From Kribbella albertanoniae (GTDB lineage Bacteria; Actinomycetota; Actinomycetes; Propionibacteriales; Kribbellaceae): a DNA stretch of 64,000 bases. The notes below the pieces were generated by a model. That model did not search any database. It saw only the letters and a program-made list of their open reading frames with translations, and was not told where the DNA came from. The first letter of the stretch is position 1. Each line of letters opens with the position of its first letter. This document shows, piece after piece, positions 37,016-46,011 of the stretch. The DNA lies in contig NZ_SMKA01000003.1 in assembly GCF_004348455.1 (NCBI RefSeq), forward strand, positions 1-64,000, in the 5' to 3' direction. A program made the position numbers and the translations under genes.

Positions 37016-40000
37016 TTGCCCAGATTCCGTCTCCGAAAAGTTGTAGCAACCGCAATAGCCGTATCACTCGTCGTACTGGCCGCCACTGTCCCACCTGCCA
37101 TCGGCGCCGAGCAGCCTGCCGCTACCAGTGGCTCGCTGACCTTCACCCTGGTGACCGGCGACCAGGTGTTCGCCCGGCGGACCAGTAGTGGTGTCGTCCC
37201 CATCGACGTCCGCCCTGGTCCCGGTCGGGATCGGATGGCGTTCCACAAGCTTGCCTTTGGCAAGCAGCAGCTGGTGGTACCGCTGGATGCCATGCCACTC
37301 GTGAACTCCGGTGTGGTCGACTCGCGGCTGTTCGACGTTGCCCTGCTCGGTGAACTCGGGCTGGACGACAAGTCCGCGCCCAAGCTTCCCCTCCTGGTCC
37401 AGTACGACGCCAGTGGTGCAGCTCGCGCTGTCCGGAGCGCACTGCCGGAGGGTACCGAGGTCAAGCGGGAGCTGCCGATCATCGACGCCGTAGCGATCGG
37501 TCAGGAACGCGCTCAGGCCGGAGAGCTGTGGTGGAGTTGGCTGAACAGCCCCCGGTCTAAGCGCCGTACCGGACTGGCCGGCACCGTGAAGAAGGTCATG
37601 CTGGACGGCGGTGTGACACCGAACCTGGACCGCAGTGTCCCGCAGATCGGCGCACCGGCCGCGTGGGAGGCCGGACTCACCGGCAAGGGCGTCAAGGTCG
37701 CCGTACTCGATAGCGGGTACGACGCCACCCACGCGGACCTCAAGGACCGTGTCGTCGCCACCAAGGGCTTCACCAGCGACGACGACAAAGACGTGCTGGA
37801 TGTCATCGGGCACGGCACGCACACTGCTTCGACTGTGGCGGGTACAGGTGCCGCATCGGCTGGCAAGTACCGCGGGGTCGCACCGGACGCAGATCTGCTG
37901 ATCGGCAAGGTCTGCGGCGGTCGTAACTGCGAGACGTCCGCCATCATCGCCGGCATGGAGTGGGCCGCGAACTCCGGCGCGCGGGTCGTCAACATGAGCC
38001 TCGGCGGCGGTCCGTCCGACGGCACAGACATCCTTTCCGAGACGCTGAACCAGCTGACTGCCAGCACCGGCGCCCTGTTCGTCGTCTCCGCAGGCAACTT
38101 CGGCGCTGCGTCGACGGTGTCTGAACCAGCCGCCGCAGATGCTGCACTGGCGGTCGCATCGGTGACCAAGTCCGACGGGCACAGCGAATTCTCCAGCCAG
38201 GGACCGCGAATCGGCGACCTGGCCGTCAAGCCCGACATCTCGGCGCCGGGCAGCCGCATCGTTGCCGCGCGGGCCGCGAACACGCCACTCGATCCGTTCG
38301 CGATCAATGCGTCGTACGCCGAACTCTCGGGTACCTCGATGGCCGCACCGCACGTGGCTGGCGCTGCTGCTCTGCTGGCGCAGGCGCACCCGGACTGGAA
38401 GGCGCCCCAGCTGAAGTCGGCCCTGATGGGCTCGTCACTCGGTCTCCGCGACCAGAGCATCTACACCCAGGGCGCAGGGCGCGTGGACGTCGCAGCGGCG
38501 CTCAAGCAGCCGGTGCTGGCCATGCCGAGCAGTCTGAACCTGGGACTGCAGACTTCGCCGCACAGCGACGATAAGCCGGTCACGAAGCCGGTGACCTACT
38601 TCAACAACAGTGCGCGGCCGGTGCGGCTCGCACTGAAGCTGAACGGCCCCAAGCTGTTCAAACTGAGCACCGCCTCGCTGGTAGTGCCGGCACACGGCAG
38701 CGCGACAGTCGACGTCACTGCGGACACGTCCGGGCCAGAGGCAGAAGGTGCGTACGGCGCCTGGCTGATTGCCAGCGGCAACGGTACGACGGTCCGCAGT
38801 ACGGTCGGTGTGGGCAAGGAGATCACCAGCTACGAGCACAAGGTGCAGATGCTCGACCGGAGCGGCGCACCGGCGGTCAACGACGACAAGCATGTCTCCG
38901 GTACCTATCTGGTCGATGTGGACCGGCTGGCGATGTACTCCGTCTCGGCCGGTGAGTCGGTGAAGCTCCCGCCGGGTCACTACATCGTCGACGGCTACAC
39001 CGCGACGCTGAACGACGACGGCGTCGGATTCAGTGAGGTCACCTACTTCACCGAGCCCAACCTGGTCATCGGCGGCGCCGGTCCGATCACGCTGGACGGT
39101 CGGCAGGCCCGCAAGCTCGCAGTCCGGCAGCCGGTCACCGATGCGACCGCTGCGGCCACTGGCATCGGCGTTGCCCGGACCATCGGCGACGGTACCTACA
39201 TCGGCGGCGTCGGCGTCGACAACGCCGGTACGGCGAACTTCGTACCCACCATGTACGTCGTGCCGAACCGGACTGTGGCGCCGGACAAGTACACGGCGTA
39301 CGCCCATGTCGCCTGGGTCGGCATGGCGGACGGACAGGACCCTGGCGGCGACCAGTACCTCGACAGTCCGTACTTCTACCACGACTCCGCGGTCTGGCCG
39401 GGCCGGATCCCCGCCAATCCCTCGGTCATCACTGACCCGCGGGACTACGCGCACGTGGACGCGTCGTACGCCGGAGAGCCCGGCTACCGCGCCAACAACT
39501 ACACCTTCCCGGCACTGCCGCAGCGGGACGCGAGTGGTCACTGGGTGCCGGCGTTCGTGTTCACGCCGACAGCCGGAATGAACCTGCCGTTCCGCCGCGA
39601 CGAGTACTACTCGACCAAGAACGTGCTGTGGTCCTTCAGCAACGAGGTCTACAAGTACACGCCGGAGGGCGGCTACGAGTACCTGACCCTGGTCGATTCG
39701 GAGCCGAAGGCCTACCCGGCAGGCCGTACGACCCGGGTCGACTGGCAGCGTGGTGTCTTCGGACCCAGCCTGCCCGACCCCCGGATCGGCAACCCGGGTC
39801 GCGACGCACTGCCCTGGTCCGCCCGGGACGGCGACAGTCTGGGCATCTACGTGCCGTCGTTCGCGGATGGTGCGCCCGATCGGTTGGGCGACGCCACACT
39901 CCAGTCCGAACGCACCACGCTGATCCGCAACGGCCGGGAGATCGGTGCGTCCGATTCACTCGGGATCCAGACGTTCGCGGTTCCGCCGGACGAGGCGACG

Positions 40001-40429
40001 TACCAGCTGACCAAGGTGACCAAGCGGGCGGACAACTGGACCAAGCTGTCCCCGGAGATCTCGTCACGGTGGACCTTTCGGTCCAAGCGCACTCCGGACG
40101 GCGTGGAGACCGCGCTGCCGTTGCTGAACGTCCGCTACTCGCCACAGCTCGACGAACGGAACCGTGCGCCACAAGGGCGGTTCGAGTTCCCGGTGACTGT
40201 GCAGACGGCGTTCCTAGCACCAGTCCGGCCGATTGTCAGCCTGCAGTTGTCGGCGTCCTTCGATGACGGCAAGACCTGGCAGGCGGTGCCGGTACAACGT
40301 ACCGGTGCGGCGGTTTGGAAGGCGTCGCTCGACCAGACGTCCGGCTTCGTCACGCTCCGGGCTCAGGCGCTGGACGCAGGCGGCAACCGCGTCGACCAGA
40401 CGATCACGCGGGCGTACGAGGTCAAGTAG
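37016..40429 (+). CDS. Large secreted subtilisin-family (S8) serine protease
   Basis: 1137 aa. Signal peptide (about residues 1-30), pro-region with an I9-like fold, then the S8 catalytic domain with Asp232 (V-L-D-S-G-Y), His266 (G-H-G-T-H-T) and Ser441 (L-S-G-T-S-M-A-A-P-H). The remaining 650 residues are beta-rich domains likely to bind substrate or surface. The start is TTG 37016; GAGGTGA lies just upstream and the signal peptide begins there. It lies 78 bp after the sigma partner and may belong to its regulon. A strong hairpin follows the stop. Confidence 0.93.
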   Translation: MPRFRLRKVVATAIAVSLVVLAATVPPAIGAEQPAATSGSLTFTLVTGDQVFARRTSSGVVPIDVRPGPGRDRMAFHKLAFGKQQLVVPLDAMPLVNSGVVDSRLFDVALLGELGLDDKSAPKLPLLVQYDASGAARAVRSALPEGTEVKRELPIIDAVAIGQERAQAGELWWSWLNSPRSKRRTGLAGTVKKVMLDGGVTPNLDRSVPQIGAPAAWEAGLTGKGVKVAVLDSGYDATHADLKDRVVATKGFTSDDDKDVLDVIGHGTHTASTVAGTGAASAGKYRGVAPDADLLIGKVCGGRNCETSAIIAGMEWAANSGARVVNMSLGGGPSDGTDILSETLNQLTASTGALFVVSAGNFGAASTVSEPAAADAALAVASVTKSDGHSEFSSQGPRIGDLAVKPDISAPGSRIVAARAANTPLDPFAINASYAELSGTSMAAPHVAGAAALLAQAHPDWKAPQLKSALMGSSLGLRDQSIYTQGAGRVDVAAALKQPVLAMPSSLNLGLQTSPHSDDKPVTKPVTYFNNSARPVRLALKLNGPKLFKLSTASLVVPAHGSATVDVTADTSGPEAEGAYGAWLIASGNGTTVRSTVGVGKEITSYEHKVQMLDRSGAPAVNDDKHVSGTYLVDVDRLAMYSVSAGESVKLPPGHYIVDGYTATLNDDGVGFSEVTYFTEPNLVIGGAGPITLDGRQARKLAVRQPVTDATAAATGIGVARTIGDGTYIGGVGVDNAGTANFVPTMYVVPNRTVAPDKYTAYAHVAWVGMADGQDPGGDQYLDSPYFYHDSAVWPGRIPANPSVITDPRDYAHVDASYAGEPGYRANNYTFPALPQRDASGHWVPAFVFTPTAGMNLPFRRDEYYSTKNVLWSFSNEVYKYTPEGGYEYLTLVDSEPKAYPAGRTTRVDWQRGVFGPSLPDPRIGNPGRDALPWSARDGDSLGIYVPSFADGAPDRLGDATLQSERTTLIRNGREIGASDSLGIQTFAVPPDEATYQLTKVTKRADNWTKLSPEISSRWTFRSKRTPDGVETALPLLNVRYSPQLDERNRAPQGRFEFPVTVQTAFLAPVRPIVSLQLSASFDDGKTWQAVPVQRTGAAVWKASLDQTSGFVTLRAQALDAGGNRVDQTITRAYEVK

Positions 40430-40438
40430 CGCAGAACT

Positions 40439-40476
40439 CCTGGTGGCTCACGGTTGAGGGGCCGTGAGCCACCAGG
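40439..40476 (+). terminator. Terminator after the subtilase gene
   Basis: A perfect 15-bp stem (CCTGGTGGCTCACGG / CCGTGAGCCACCAGG) with an 8-nt loop lies 9 nt after the stop. No U tract follows, as is frequent in actinobacteria. Confidence 0.8.
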
Positions 40477-40509
40477 GCTGGGCTTGTCAGTGCAGTCTAG
40501 GGTCGAGGT

Positions 40510-42162
40510 ATGGGCCTTTTGCTGGAGCTGGATCTGACTCGGGGCGTGCTCGAGACGCCGCCCGCCTCACCGGTGGCCGCGTTCCGTGCGCGGCATCTGC
40601 CGACACTGCGTGAGCTGGTCGCAGCGCTGCGCAAGGCGGCACGGGACGACTCCGTGGCCGGTCTGGTCGCGCATCTGGGTGGTGCGCGCCTGTCGCTGTC
40701 CCAGGTGCAGGACCTGCGGGACGCACTGGCGGACTACCGGACGTCGGGGAAGCCTGCGGTCGCGTGGACCGAGTCGTTCGGTGAGGCCGGCGGCGGGACG
40801 GTGCCCTACTACCTCGCTACCGCGTTCGACGAGATCTGGGTGCAGCCGTCGGGTGAGCTCGGCATCACCGGTGTCACCATGCAGGCGGTCTTCATTCGTG
40901 GGGCGCTGGACAAGGCCGGAGTGATTCCGCAGTTCGGGAAGCGGCGTGAGTACAAGACCGCCGCAGACACGTTCACCGAGAAGGAGATGACCGGTCCGGC
41001 CCGGGAGATGGCGTCGCGGCTGGCAGAGTCGGCGTACGAGCAGATCGTCGACGGAATCGCCGTACGGCGCCGGCTGTCGGCGGAGCGGGTTCGTGAGCTG
41101 GTCGATAGTGCGCCCCTGCCTGCACAGGCCGCTCTGGACGCCGGACTGGTCGATCGGCTCGGCTACCGGTCGGATGTGTACGACGAGCTCGAGAAGACGC
41201 TCGGTGAGACCCCCAGGCTGCTGGCAGAGCGCTATGTACGGCGTGGGCCGCGGAACCTGGATGAGTTCCAGCGACGGCTCCCGTGGCCGCCGAAGCCGGT
41301 GGTTGCGGTTGTGCGGGTCTCCGGCGGCATCACGGTCGGCCGGAACGCGAACAGTCCGCTCGGCGGGCCCGGATCCGGCTCGGACACCGTCGGTGCGGCT
41401 CTGCGCGCGGTTGCGGACGACGACAAGGTCAAAGCCGTCGTACTGCGAGTAGACAGCCTAGGCGGCTCGTACGTCGCTTCTGACGCGATCCGGAACGAGG
41501 TGCTGCGCCTGCGGTCGACGGGGAAGCCGGTGATCGCGTCGATGGGCAGTGTGGCCGCATCAGGCGGGTACTTCGTCGCGATGCCGGCCGATGTGATCGT
41601 CGCGCAGCCCGGCACCATCACCGGTTCGATCGGCGTGCTGACCGGCAAGGGCGTCGTACGGGATGCACTCGCGCGGATCGGCATCTCGCAGCAGGCTGTG
41701 TCCGAGGGGGAGAACGCGCGGATGTTCTCCGCGCAGGAGGAGTTCAGCGACGACCAGTGGGAGCGGTTGGAGGAGACGCTCGACCGGATCTACCTGGACT
41801 TCGTCGCCAAGGCCGCGTTGGACCGCGGGCTGCCGGAGGAGGAGCTGGAGGCGCTGGCACGCGGCCGGGTGTGGACCGGAGCGGACGCGTTCGACCGCAA
41901 GCTGGTCGACGAGCTCGGTGGCTTCCAGCACGCGCTGACGCTGGCCTGCGACCGCGCTGGGCTCGACCGCGACAACATCCAGCTCACAACCGTCCCGCAC
42001 CGCAATCTGCTCGACCAGCTCAGGGCACCGACCACTACGGACGACCTGGCCGTCACAGCGCAACCGCTGACGCTGGACGGCCTGGCCAGTGGGCTCTACA
42101 CCGCGCTGGGTCTCCCACCGGCCGGACTGCTCCGGATGCCGCTGAACTGGCAGCTGAGCTAG
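40510..42162 (+). CDS. sppA: Signal peptide peptidase SppA, 67K type
   Basis: 550 aa with two tandem S49 domains. The catalytic dyad can be placed as Lys149 (R-R-E-Y-K-T-A-A-D-T-F) in the first half and Ser near residue 351 (S-V-A-A-S-G-G-Y-F-V-A-M) in the second. The second half also has the G-S-I-G-V-L-T-G-K segment. SppA degrades leftover signal peptides and other membrane peptides. Unlike E. coli SppA, there is no obvious N-terminal membrane anchor here, so it may be cytoplasmic or peripherally bound. Confidence 0.88.
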   Translation: MGLLLELDLTRGVLETPPASPVAAFRARHLPTLRELVAALRKAARDDSVAGLVAHLGGARLSLSQVQDLRDALADYRTSGKPAVAWTESFGEAGGGTVPYYLATAFDEIWVQPSGELGITGVTMQAVFIRGALDKAGVIPQFGKRREYKTAADTFTEKEMTGPAREMASRLAESAYEQIVDGIAVRRRLSAERVRELVDSAPLPAQAALDAGLVDRLGYRSDVYDELEKTLGETPRLLAERYVRRGPRNLDEFQRRLPWPPKPVVAVVRVSGGITVGRNANSPLGGPGSGSDTVGAALRAVADDDKVKAVVLRVDSLGGSYVASDAIRNEVLRLRSTGKPVIASMGSVAASGGYFVAMPADVIVAQPGTITGSIGVLTGKGVVRDALARIGISQQAVSEGENARMFSAQEEFSDDQWERLEETLDRIYLDFVAKAALDRGLPEEELEALARGRVWTGADAFDRKLVDELGGFQHALTLACDRAGLDRDNIQLTTVPHRNLLDQLRAPTTTDDLAVTAQPLTLDGLASGLYTALGLPPAGLLRMPLNWQLS

Positions 42163-42171
42163 GCCAAACCG

Positions 42172-42756
42172 TCAGCTCTGTCGTTCGCCGCCTGGCACCC
42201 AGAGGACGTCGCCGCCGGAGGACAGGTTGGCGACGCGGCCGAGGATGAAGAGCAGGTCGGACAGCCGGTTCAGGTAGGTGATGGCGAGCAGGTTCACGGT
42301 CGGGCCGTGCTCCTCGACCGCTGCCCAGGCGGTGCGCTCGGACCGGCGGACCACCGTGCGGGCGACGTTCAGGTAGGCGGCGCCGACAGCGCCGCCGGGC
42401 AGGATGAACGAGCGCAGCTTGGTGAGGCGGCCGTTGTACTCGTCGCACCAGCCCTCGAGGCGGTCGATGTACTCCTGGGTGATCCGCAGTGGTTCGTACG
42501 CCGGGTTCGGCGTGATCGGGTTGCACAGGTCCGCGCCGACGTCGAACAGGTCGTTCTGGATCCTCGTCAACAGCAACACCAGGGTGCTGTTCAGGTGTCC
42601 GGCCGCGATCGCGACCCCGATCGCCGAGTTCGCTTCGTCCACGTCGCCGTACGCCGCCAGCCGCGGATCCGTCTTCGAGGTGGTCGAGTTGTCGCCCAGG
42701 CGGGTCTCGCCAGCGTCACCGGTGCGGGTGTAGATCCGCGTCAAGTTCACAGCCAT
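42172..42756 (-). CDS. pduO: Cob(I)alamin adenosyltransferase, PduO type
   Basis: Transfers the adenosyl group of ATP to cob(I)alamin to make adenosylcobalamin. The N-terminal ATP loop T-R-x-G-D-A-G-E-T-R-L and the K-T-D-P-R-L[10 protein letters not shown] motif are intact, and R[12 protein letters not shown] lies in the C-terminal half. 194 aa from ATG 42756; a TTG at 42774 is less likely. It diverges from murA, a conserved actinobacterial pairing. The adenosylcobalamin-dependent mutase at 56541 is a plausible client. Confidence 0.93.
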   Translation of the reverse strand: MAVNLTRIYTRTGDAGETRLGDNSTTSKTDPRLAAYGDVDEANSAIGVAIAAGHLNSTLVLLLTRIQNDLFDVGADLCNPITPNPAYEPLRITQEYIDRLEGWCDEYNGRLTKLRSFILPGGAVGAAYLNVARTVVRRSERTAWAAVEEHGPTVNLLAITYLNRLSDLLFILGRVANLSSGGDVLWVPGGERQS

Positions 42757-42806
42757 GGCAGGGACTCTACGCAAAGGTCGGTACGTCTAAACGCTACAGT
42801 CGACCA

Positions 42807-44093
42807 GTGGAACGGTTTCGGATCGCGGGTGAGGCACGGCTCGAAGGAGCTGTGGAGGTGGCTGGGGCGAAGAACAGCGTGCTCAAGCTGATGGCGGCGG
42901 CACTGCTGGCGGAGGGGACGACGACGCTGCGGCAGGTGCCCGGCATCCTGGACGTCACCTTCATGGCGCAGCTGCTGGACACCCTGGGCTGCTCGGTCAC
43001 CGTGGATGCGGAGGCCGGGCTGGCGACGATCGCCGTACCGGGGGAGATCGGCTACCAGTGCGACTACGACCTGGTGCGCAAGCTCCGGGCCTCCATCTCC
43101 GTCCTGGGGCCGCTGCTGGGCCGCTGCGGCCGGGCCGAGGTCGCTTTGCCCGGTGGGGACAACATCGGCTCCCGTGGGCTGAACATGCACGTCGCCGGGC
43201 TGGAGGCGATGGGCGCGAAGGTGCACATCGAGCACGGTTTCGTGATCGCCGAGGCCCCGCAGGGCCTGCACGGTGCTGAGGTCTGGCTGGACTTCCCGAG
43301 TGTCGGGGCGACCGAGACGATCATGATGGCCGCCGTACTGGCCCGTGGCACGACGGTGATCGAGAACGCGGCCCGCGAGCCGGAGATCCAGGACATCGCG
43401 GCGCTGCTGGTCGCCATGGGTGCCCAGATCGACGGTGCCGGGTCACCGCGGATCGAGGTCACCGGTGTCAGCGGACTACTCAAGCCGGTCGAGCACGTCG
43501 TCGTACCGGACCGGATCGTCAGCGGCAGCTGGGCCTTCGCCGCTGCGATCACGCGCGGTGACATCACGATCGCGAACGGTCACGCCGAGCATCTCGAGTT
43601 GCCGCTGGACAAGCTGCACAAGGCCGGCGCCGAGATCGAGGTCCTGAATCCGGGCTTCCGGGTCCGGATGAACGACCGGCCGAAGCCGGTCGACGTGGTC
43701 ACGCTCCCGTACCCCGGATTCGCGACCGATCTGCAGGCCTTCGTGATCGCGCTGAACGCGCTGAGTGACGGCGCCGCGATGGTCACCGAGAACCTGTTCG
43801 AGGGCCGCTTCACGTTCGCCCAGGAGCTCACCCGGCTCGGCGCCCAGATCCAGACCGACGGTCACCACGCGGTCGTTCGCGGCGTCCCGCGGCTCTCCGG
43901 AGCCCCGGTCGTCGCCTCCGACATCCGCGCCGGTGCCGCCCTCGTCCTGGCCGGCCTCGCCGCCGAGGGGGAGACCCTGGTCTCCGCCGCGCACCACGTG
44001 CACCGCGGCTACACCGACTTCGCCGGCAACCTCCGCCGCCTCGGCGCCGACGTCACCGTCGAGCCCGACGACGCGGAACTGTACTGGAACTGA
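42807..44093 (+). CDS. murA: UDP-N-acetylglucosamine 1-carboxyvinyltransferase
   Basis: First committed enzyme of peptidoglycan synthesis; adds enolpyruvate from PEP to UDP-GlcNAc. The N-terminal A-K-N-S-V motif and the twofold inside-out alpha-beta barrel repeats are visible. In the active-site loop the catalytic cysteine is replaced by aspartate: P-G-G-D-N-I-G-S-R with Asp118. That substitution, known from mycobacterial MurA, makes the enzyme insensitive to fosfomycin. The start is GTG 42807. 428 aa. Confidence 0.95.
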   Translation: MERFRIAGEARLEGAVEVAGAKNSVLKLMAAALLAEGTTTLRQVPGILDVTFMAQLLDTLGCSVTVDAEAGLATIAVPGEIGYQCDYDLVRKLRASISVLGPLLGRCGRAEVALPGGDNIGSRGLNMHVAGLEAMGAKVHIEHGFVIAEAPQGLHGAEVWLDFPSVGATETIMMAAVLARGTTVIENAAREPEIQDIAALLVAMGAQIDGAGSPRIEVTGVSGLLKPVEHVVVPDRIVSGSWAFAAAITRGDITIANGHAEHLELPLDKLHKAGAEIEVLNPGFRVRMNDRPKPVDVVTLPYPGFATDLQAFVIALNALSDGAAMVTENLFEGRFTFAQELTRLGAQIQTDGHHAVVRGVPRLSGAPVVASDIRAGAALVLAGLAAEGETLVSAAHHVHRGYTDFAGNLRRLGADVTVEPDDAELYWN

Positions 44094-44163
44094 GCACGCG
44101 TTCTTCCGGCACTCTTCCGGAACTCCTGGCCGGTAGCGTCGTTCGGCGGGTTAGGGTCCTGGC

Positions 44164-45339
44164 ATGAGTGAGCGCGTGGTCAAGCCAGTAGGCCGAGGTT
44201 TCCTGTTCCTGGACTCGCATCCGGCGGGGTGTGTCCAGGTGGTGCGAGATCTGGCAGCTGCCGTCGAGCCTCGTACGGCGGAGCGCAGGGTCGCGTTGGT
44301 GATCGGGTCCAGCTCGGGGTATGGGCTGGCGACCACGATTGCCGGGCTGGCGCAGTTCGGGATCGACGGGATCGGGATCGCCTTCGAGAAGGACGCGACG
44401 GCCCGCCGGACGGCGACCGCCGGGTGGTACCGCACGGCCGAGACCGCGAAGCTCGCCGAGGAGCTCGGCCGGGACTTCACCTTCGTGAACGCCGATGCTT
44501 TCGCGGACACGACCAAGGACGAAGTGCTCGACCTGATCGCCGAGCGGTTCGGCAAGATCGACCACCTGATCTACAGCGTCGCCGCACCGCGCCGGACCGA
44601 CCCGCGCACCGGCGAGACGTACCAATCCGCGCTGAAGACGATCGGAGCGCCGTACACGACCAAGTCCCTCGCGTACGACGGCACCGAGCCGCAGCTGACC
44701 GAGGTCACGGTCGACCCGGCCACGGACGACGACCTCGCCCAGACCGTGAAGGTGATGGGCGGCGAGGACTGGGCCCGCTGGGTGGCCGCCCTCCAGGAGC
44801 GCGACCTGCTGAGCGAGGACTTCAACACCGTCGCGCTCACCTACATCGGCTCCGACATCACCGGCCCCATCTACCGCCAGGGCTCGATCGGCGCCGCCAA
44901 GGCCGACCTCGAACAGACCGCCCTCACCCTCACCAAGGAAGGCATCCACGCCTACACCTCGGTCAACGGCGCCGCCGTCACCCAGGCCTCCTCCGCCATC
45001 CCCGGCATCGGCCTCTACACCAGCCTCCTGCACAAAACCCTCGGCAACACCATGCAGACCCCCATCCAGCAGTCCGTCAGCCTCTGGAACCAGATCACCG
45101 GCGCCACCCCCAAGGACCTCGACGAGGACAACCGCATCCGCCTCGACCGCTGGGAGCTCACCTCGGAGGTCCAGACCGAAGTCCACGCCGCCTGGCAATC
45201 CGTCACCCAGAACACCATCGCCGACCTCGCCGACCACGAGTGGTTCTACGCCGAAATCCGCCGCCTCTACGGCTTCGACGTACCAGGCGTGAACTACGAA
45301 GCCGAAGTAGAGGTAGACGTCCCCTGGCCCACCAGGTAG
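44164..45339 (+). CDS. fabV: Trans-2-enoyl-ACP/CoA reductase, FabV type
   Basis: NADH-dependent reductase for the last step of fatty acid elongation. The nucleotide-binding G-S-S-S-G-Y-G-L-A (about residues 46-54) and the family hallmark Tyr-x8-Lys (Y-R-Q-G-S-I-G-A-A-K, Tyr237 and Lys246) are both present. The longer Y-x8-K spacing separates FabV from FabI. 391 aa. FabV enzymes are typically triclosan-tolerant and are uncommon in actinobacteria, which mostly rely on InhA/FabI. The 3' end overlaps the convergent NADAR gene by 46 bp. Confidence 0.92.
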   Translation: MSERVVKPVGRGFLFLDSHPAGCVQVVRDLAAAVEPRTAERRVALVIGSSSGYGLATTIAGLAQFGIDGIGIAFEKDATARRTATAGWYRTAETAKLAEELGRDFTFVNADAFADTTKDEVLDLIAERFGKIDHLIYSVAAPRRTDPRTGETYQSALKTIGAPYTTKSLAYDGTEPQLTEVTVDPATDDDLAQTVKVMGGEDWARWVAALQERDLLSEDFNTVALTYIGSDITGPIYRQGSIGAAKADLEQTALTLTKEGIHAYTSVNGAAVTQASSAIPGIGLYTSLLHKTLGNTMQTPIQQSVSLWNQITGATPKDLDEDNRIRLDRWELTSEVQTEVHAAWQSVTQNTIADLADHEWFYAEIRRLYGFDVPGVNYEAEVEVDVPWPTR

Positions 45340-45896
45340 TCACGAGCCGCCATCAAGGCAAACCCGAGCAGATTGGTCCCCCGCCATCGGGCCGGGGTCG
45401 AGGCTGCCTCGTCTTTTGCCGCCAGGCCGATGCCCCAGACACGATCGACCGGGCTGGCCTCGACCAGGACCCGTGATCCGGTGCCGACCAGGTAGTCGCG
45501 CAGCTCCGGATGGGCGTTGAACTTGTGGATCGAACCATCCACGACCAGCCCCATCCGGTGCTCCCGCCAGGTCGCCTCGTCGAAGTTGCGTACGGCGCGA
45601 CCGGCAGCCTTCGCAGCGCCGGCATTGCGGGCGGCTCGCACTGCCTCCAGAGCAACGTCGTCGCCGAACAGCCGGGCCTTTCCAGCCATCATCCAGTGCT
45701 CGGCTGTCGGGTAGCGAACGCCGTCGACGACGAACGGCGCAGGAAACCACTGACTGAAACAGCTCGCGTCGACAACCCCGGGCCGGCGCGGGCGATGACC
45801 CCAGAAGCTCACGTAGCGATACCGGCGGCCGCGTGCGATCCCGTCGAGCAGGTCAGCGACAGACCGCGGAGCATCAATCGAACCGGCCGGCTTCAT
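45294..45896 (-). CDS. NADAR-family protein (YbiA-like N-glycosidase)
   Basis: 200 aa with the NADAR motifs: an early F-W-G-H, the segment F-S-Q-W-F-P-A-P-F, then Y-P-T-A-E-H-W-M-M-A-G-K-A and a late W-x-G-x-N-L-L-G-F-A-L-M. YbiA-type NADAR enzymes hydrolyse the N-glycosidic bond of early riboflavin pathway intermediates, which are reactive; other NADAR members process ADP-ribose marks, including in phage defence. Without partners here the housekeeping role is more likely. It diverges from the flavoprotein gene at 46012. Confidence 0.88.
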   Translation of the reverse strand: MKPAGSIDAPRSVADLLDGIARGRRYRYVSFWGHRPRRPGVVDASCFSQWFPAPFVVDGVRYPTAEHWMMAGKARLFGDDVALEAVRAARNAGAAKAAGRAVRNFDEATWREHRMGLVVDGSIHKFNAHPELRDYLVGTGSRVLVEASPVDRVWGIGLAAKDEAASTPARWRGTNLLGFALMAARDYLVGQGTSTSTSAS

Positions 45897-45910
45897 GTCG
45901 GCAGTATCGA

Positions 45911-45934
45911 GGTTCCGAGGAGCCGGAGGGAACC
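45911..45934. promoter_or_regulatory. Inverted repeat in the divergent NADAR/flavoprotein spacer
   Basis: GGTTCC (45911-45916) and GGAACC (45929-45934) form a 6-bp inverted repeat with a 12-nt spacer, 78 bp before the CTG start at 46012. It could be an operator for either divergent gene; the evidence is thin. Confidence 0.3.
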
Positions 45935-46011
45935 CATTTTGCGGCGGCGCTGACCCCGGTGGGTGATGAGGTTGGGGTGGATCGGTTGCTGGGGAGCTGA
46001 GGAGGAAGCCA

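Noticed and set aside
40203-40266. Extra ORFs over the end of the subtilase gene
   Set aside because: Alternative-frame shadows; the subtilase frame is continuous to its stop and is followed by a terminator.
41213-42162. Frameshift or fusion in sppA because of its two similar halves
   Set aside because: Two S49 domains in one chain are the normal 67K form, and the catalytic Lys and Ser are in the expected halves.
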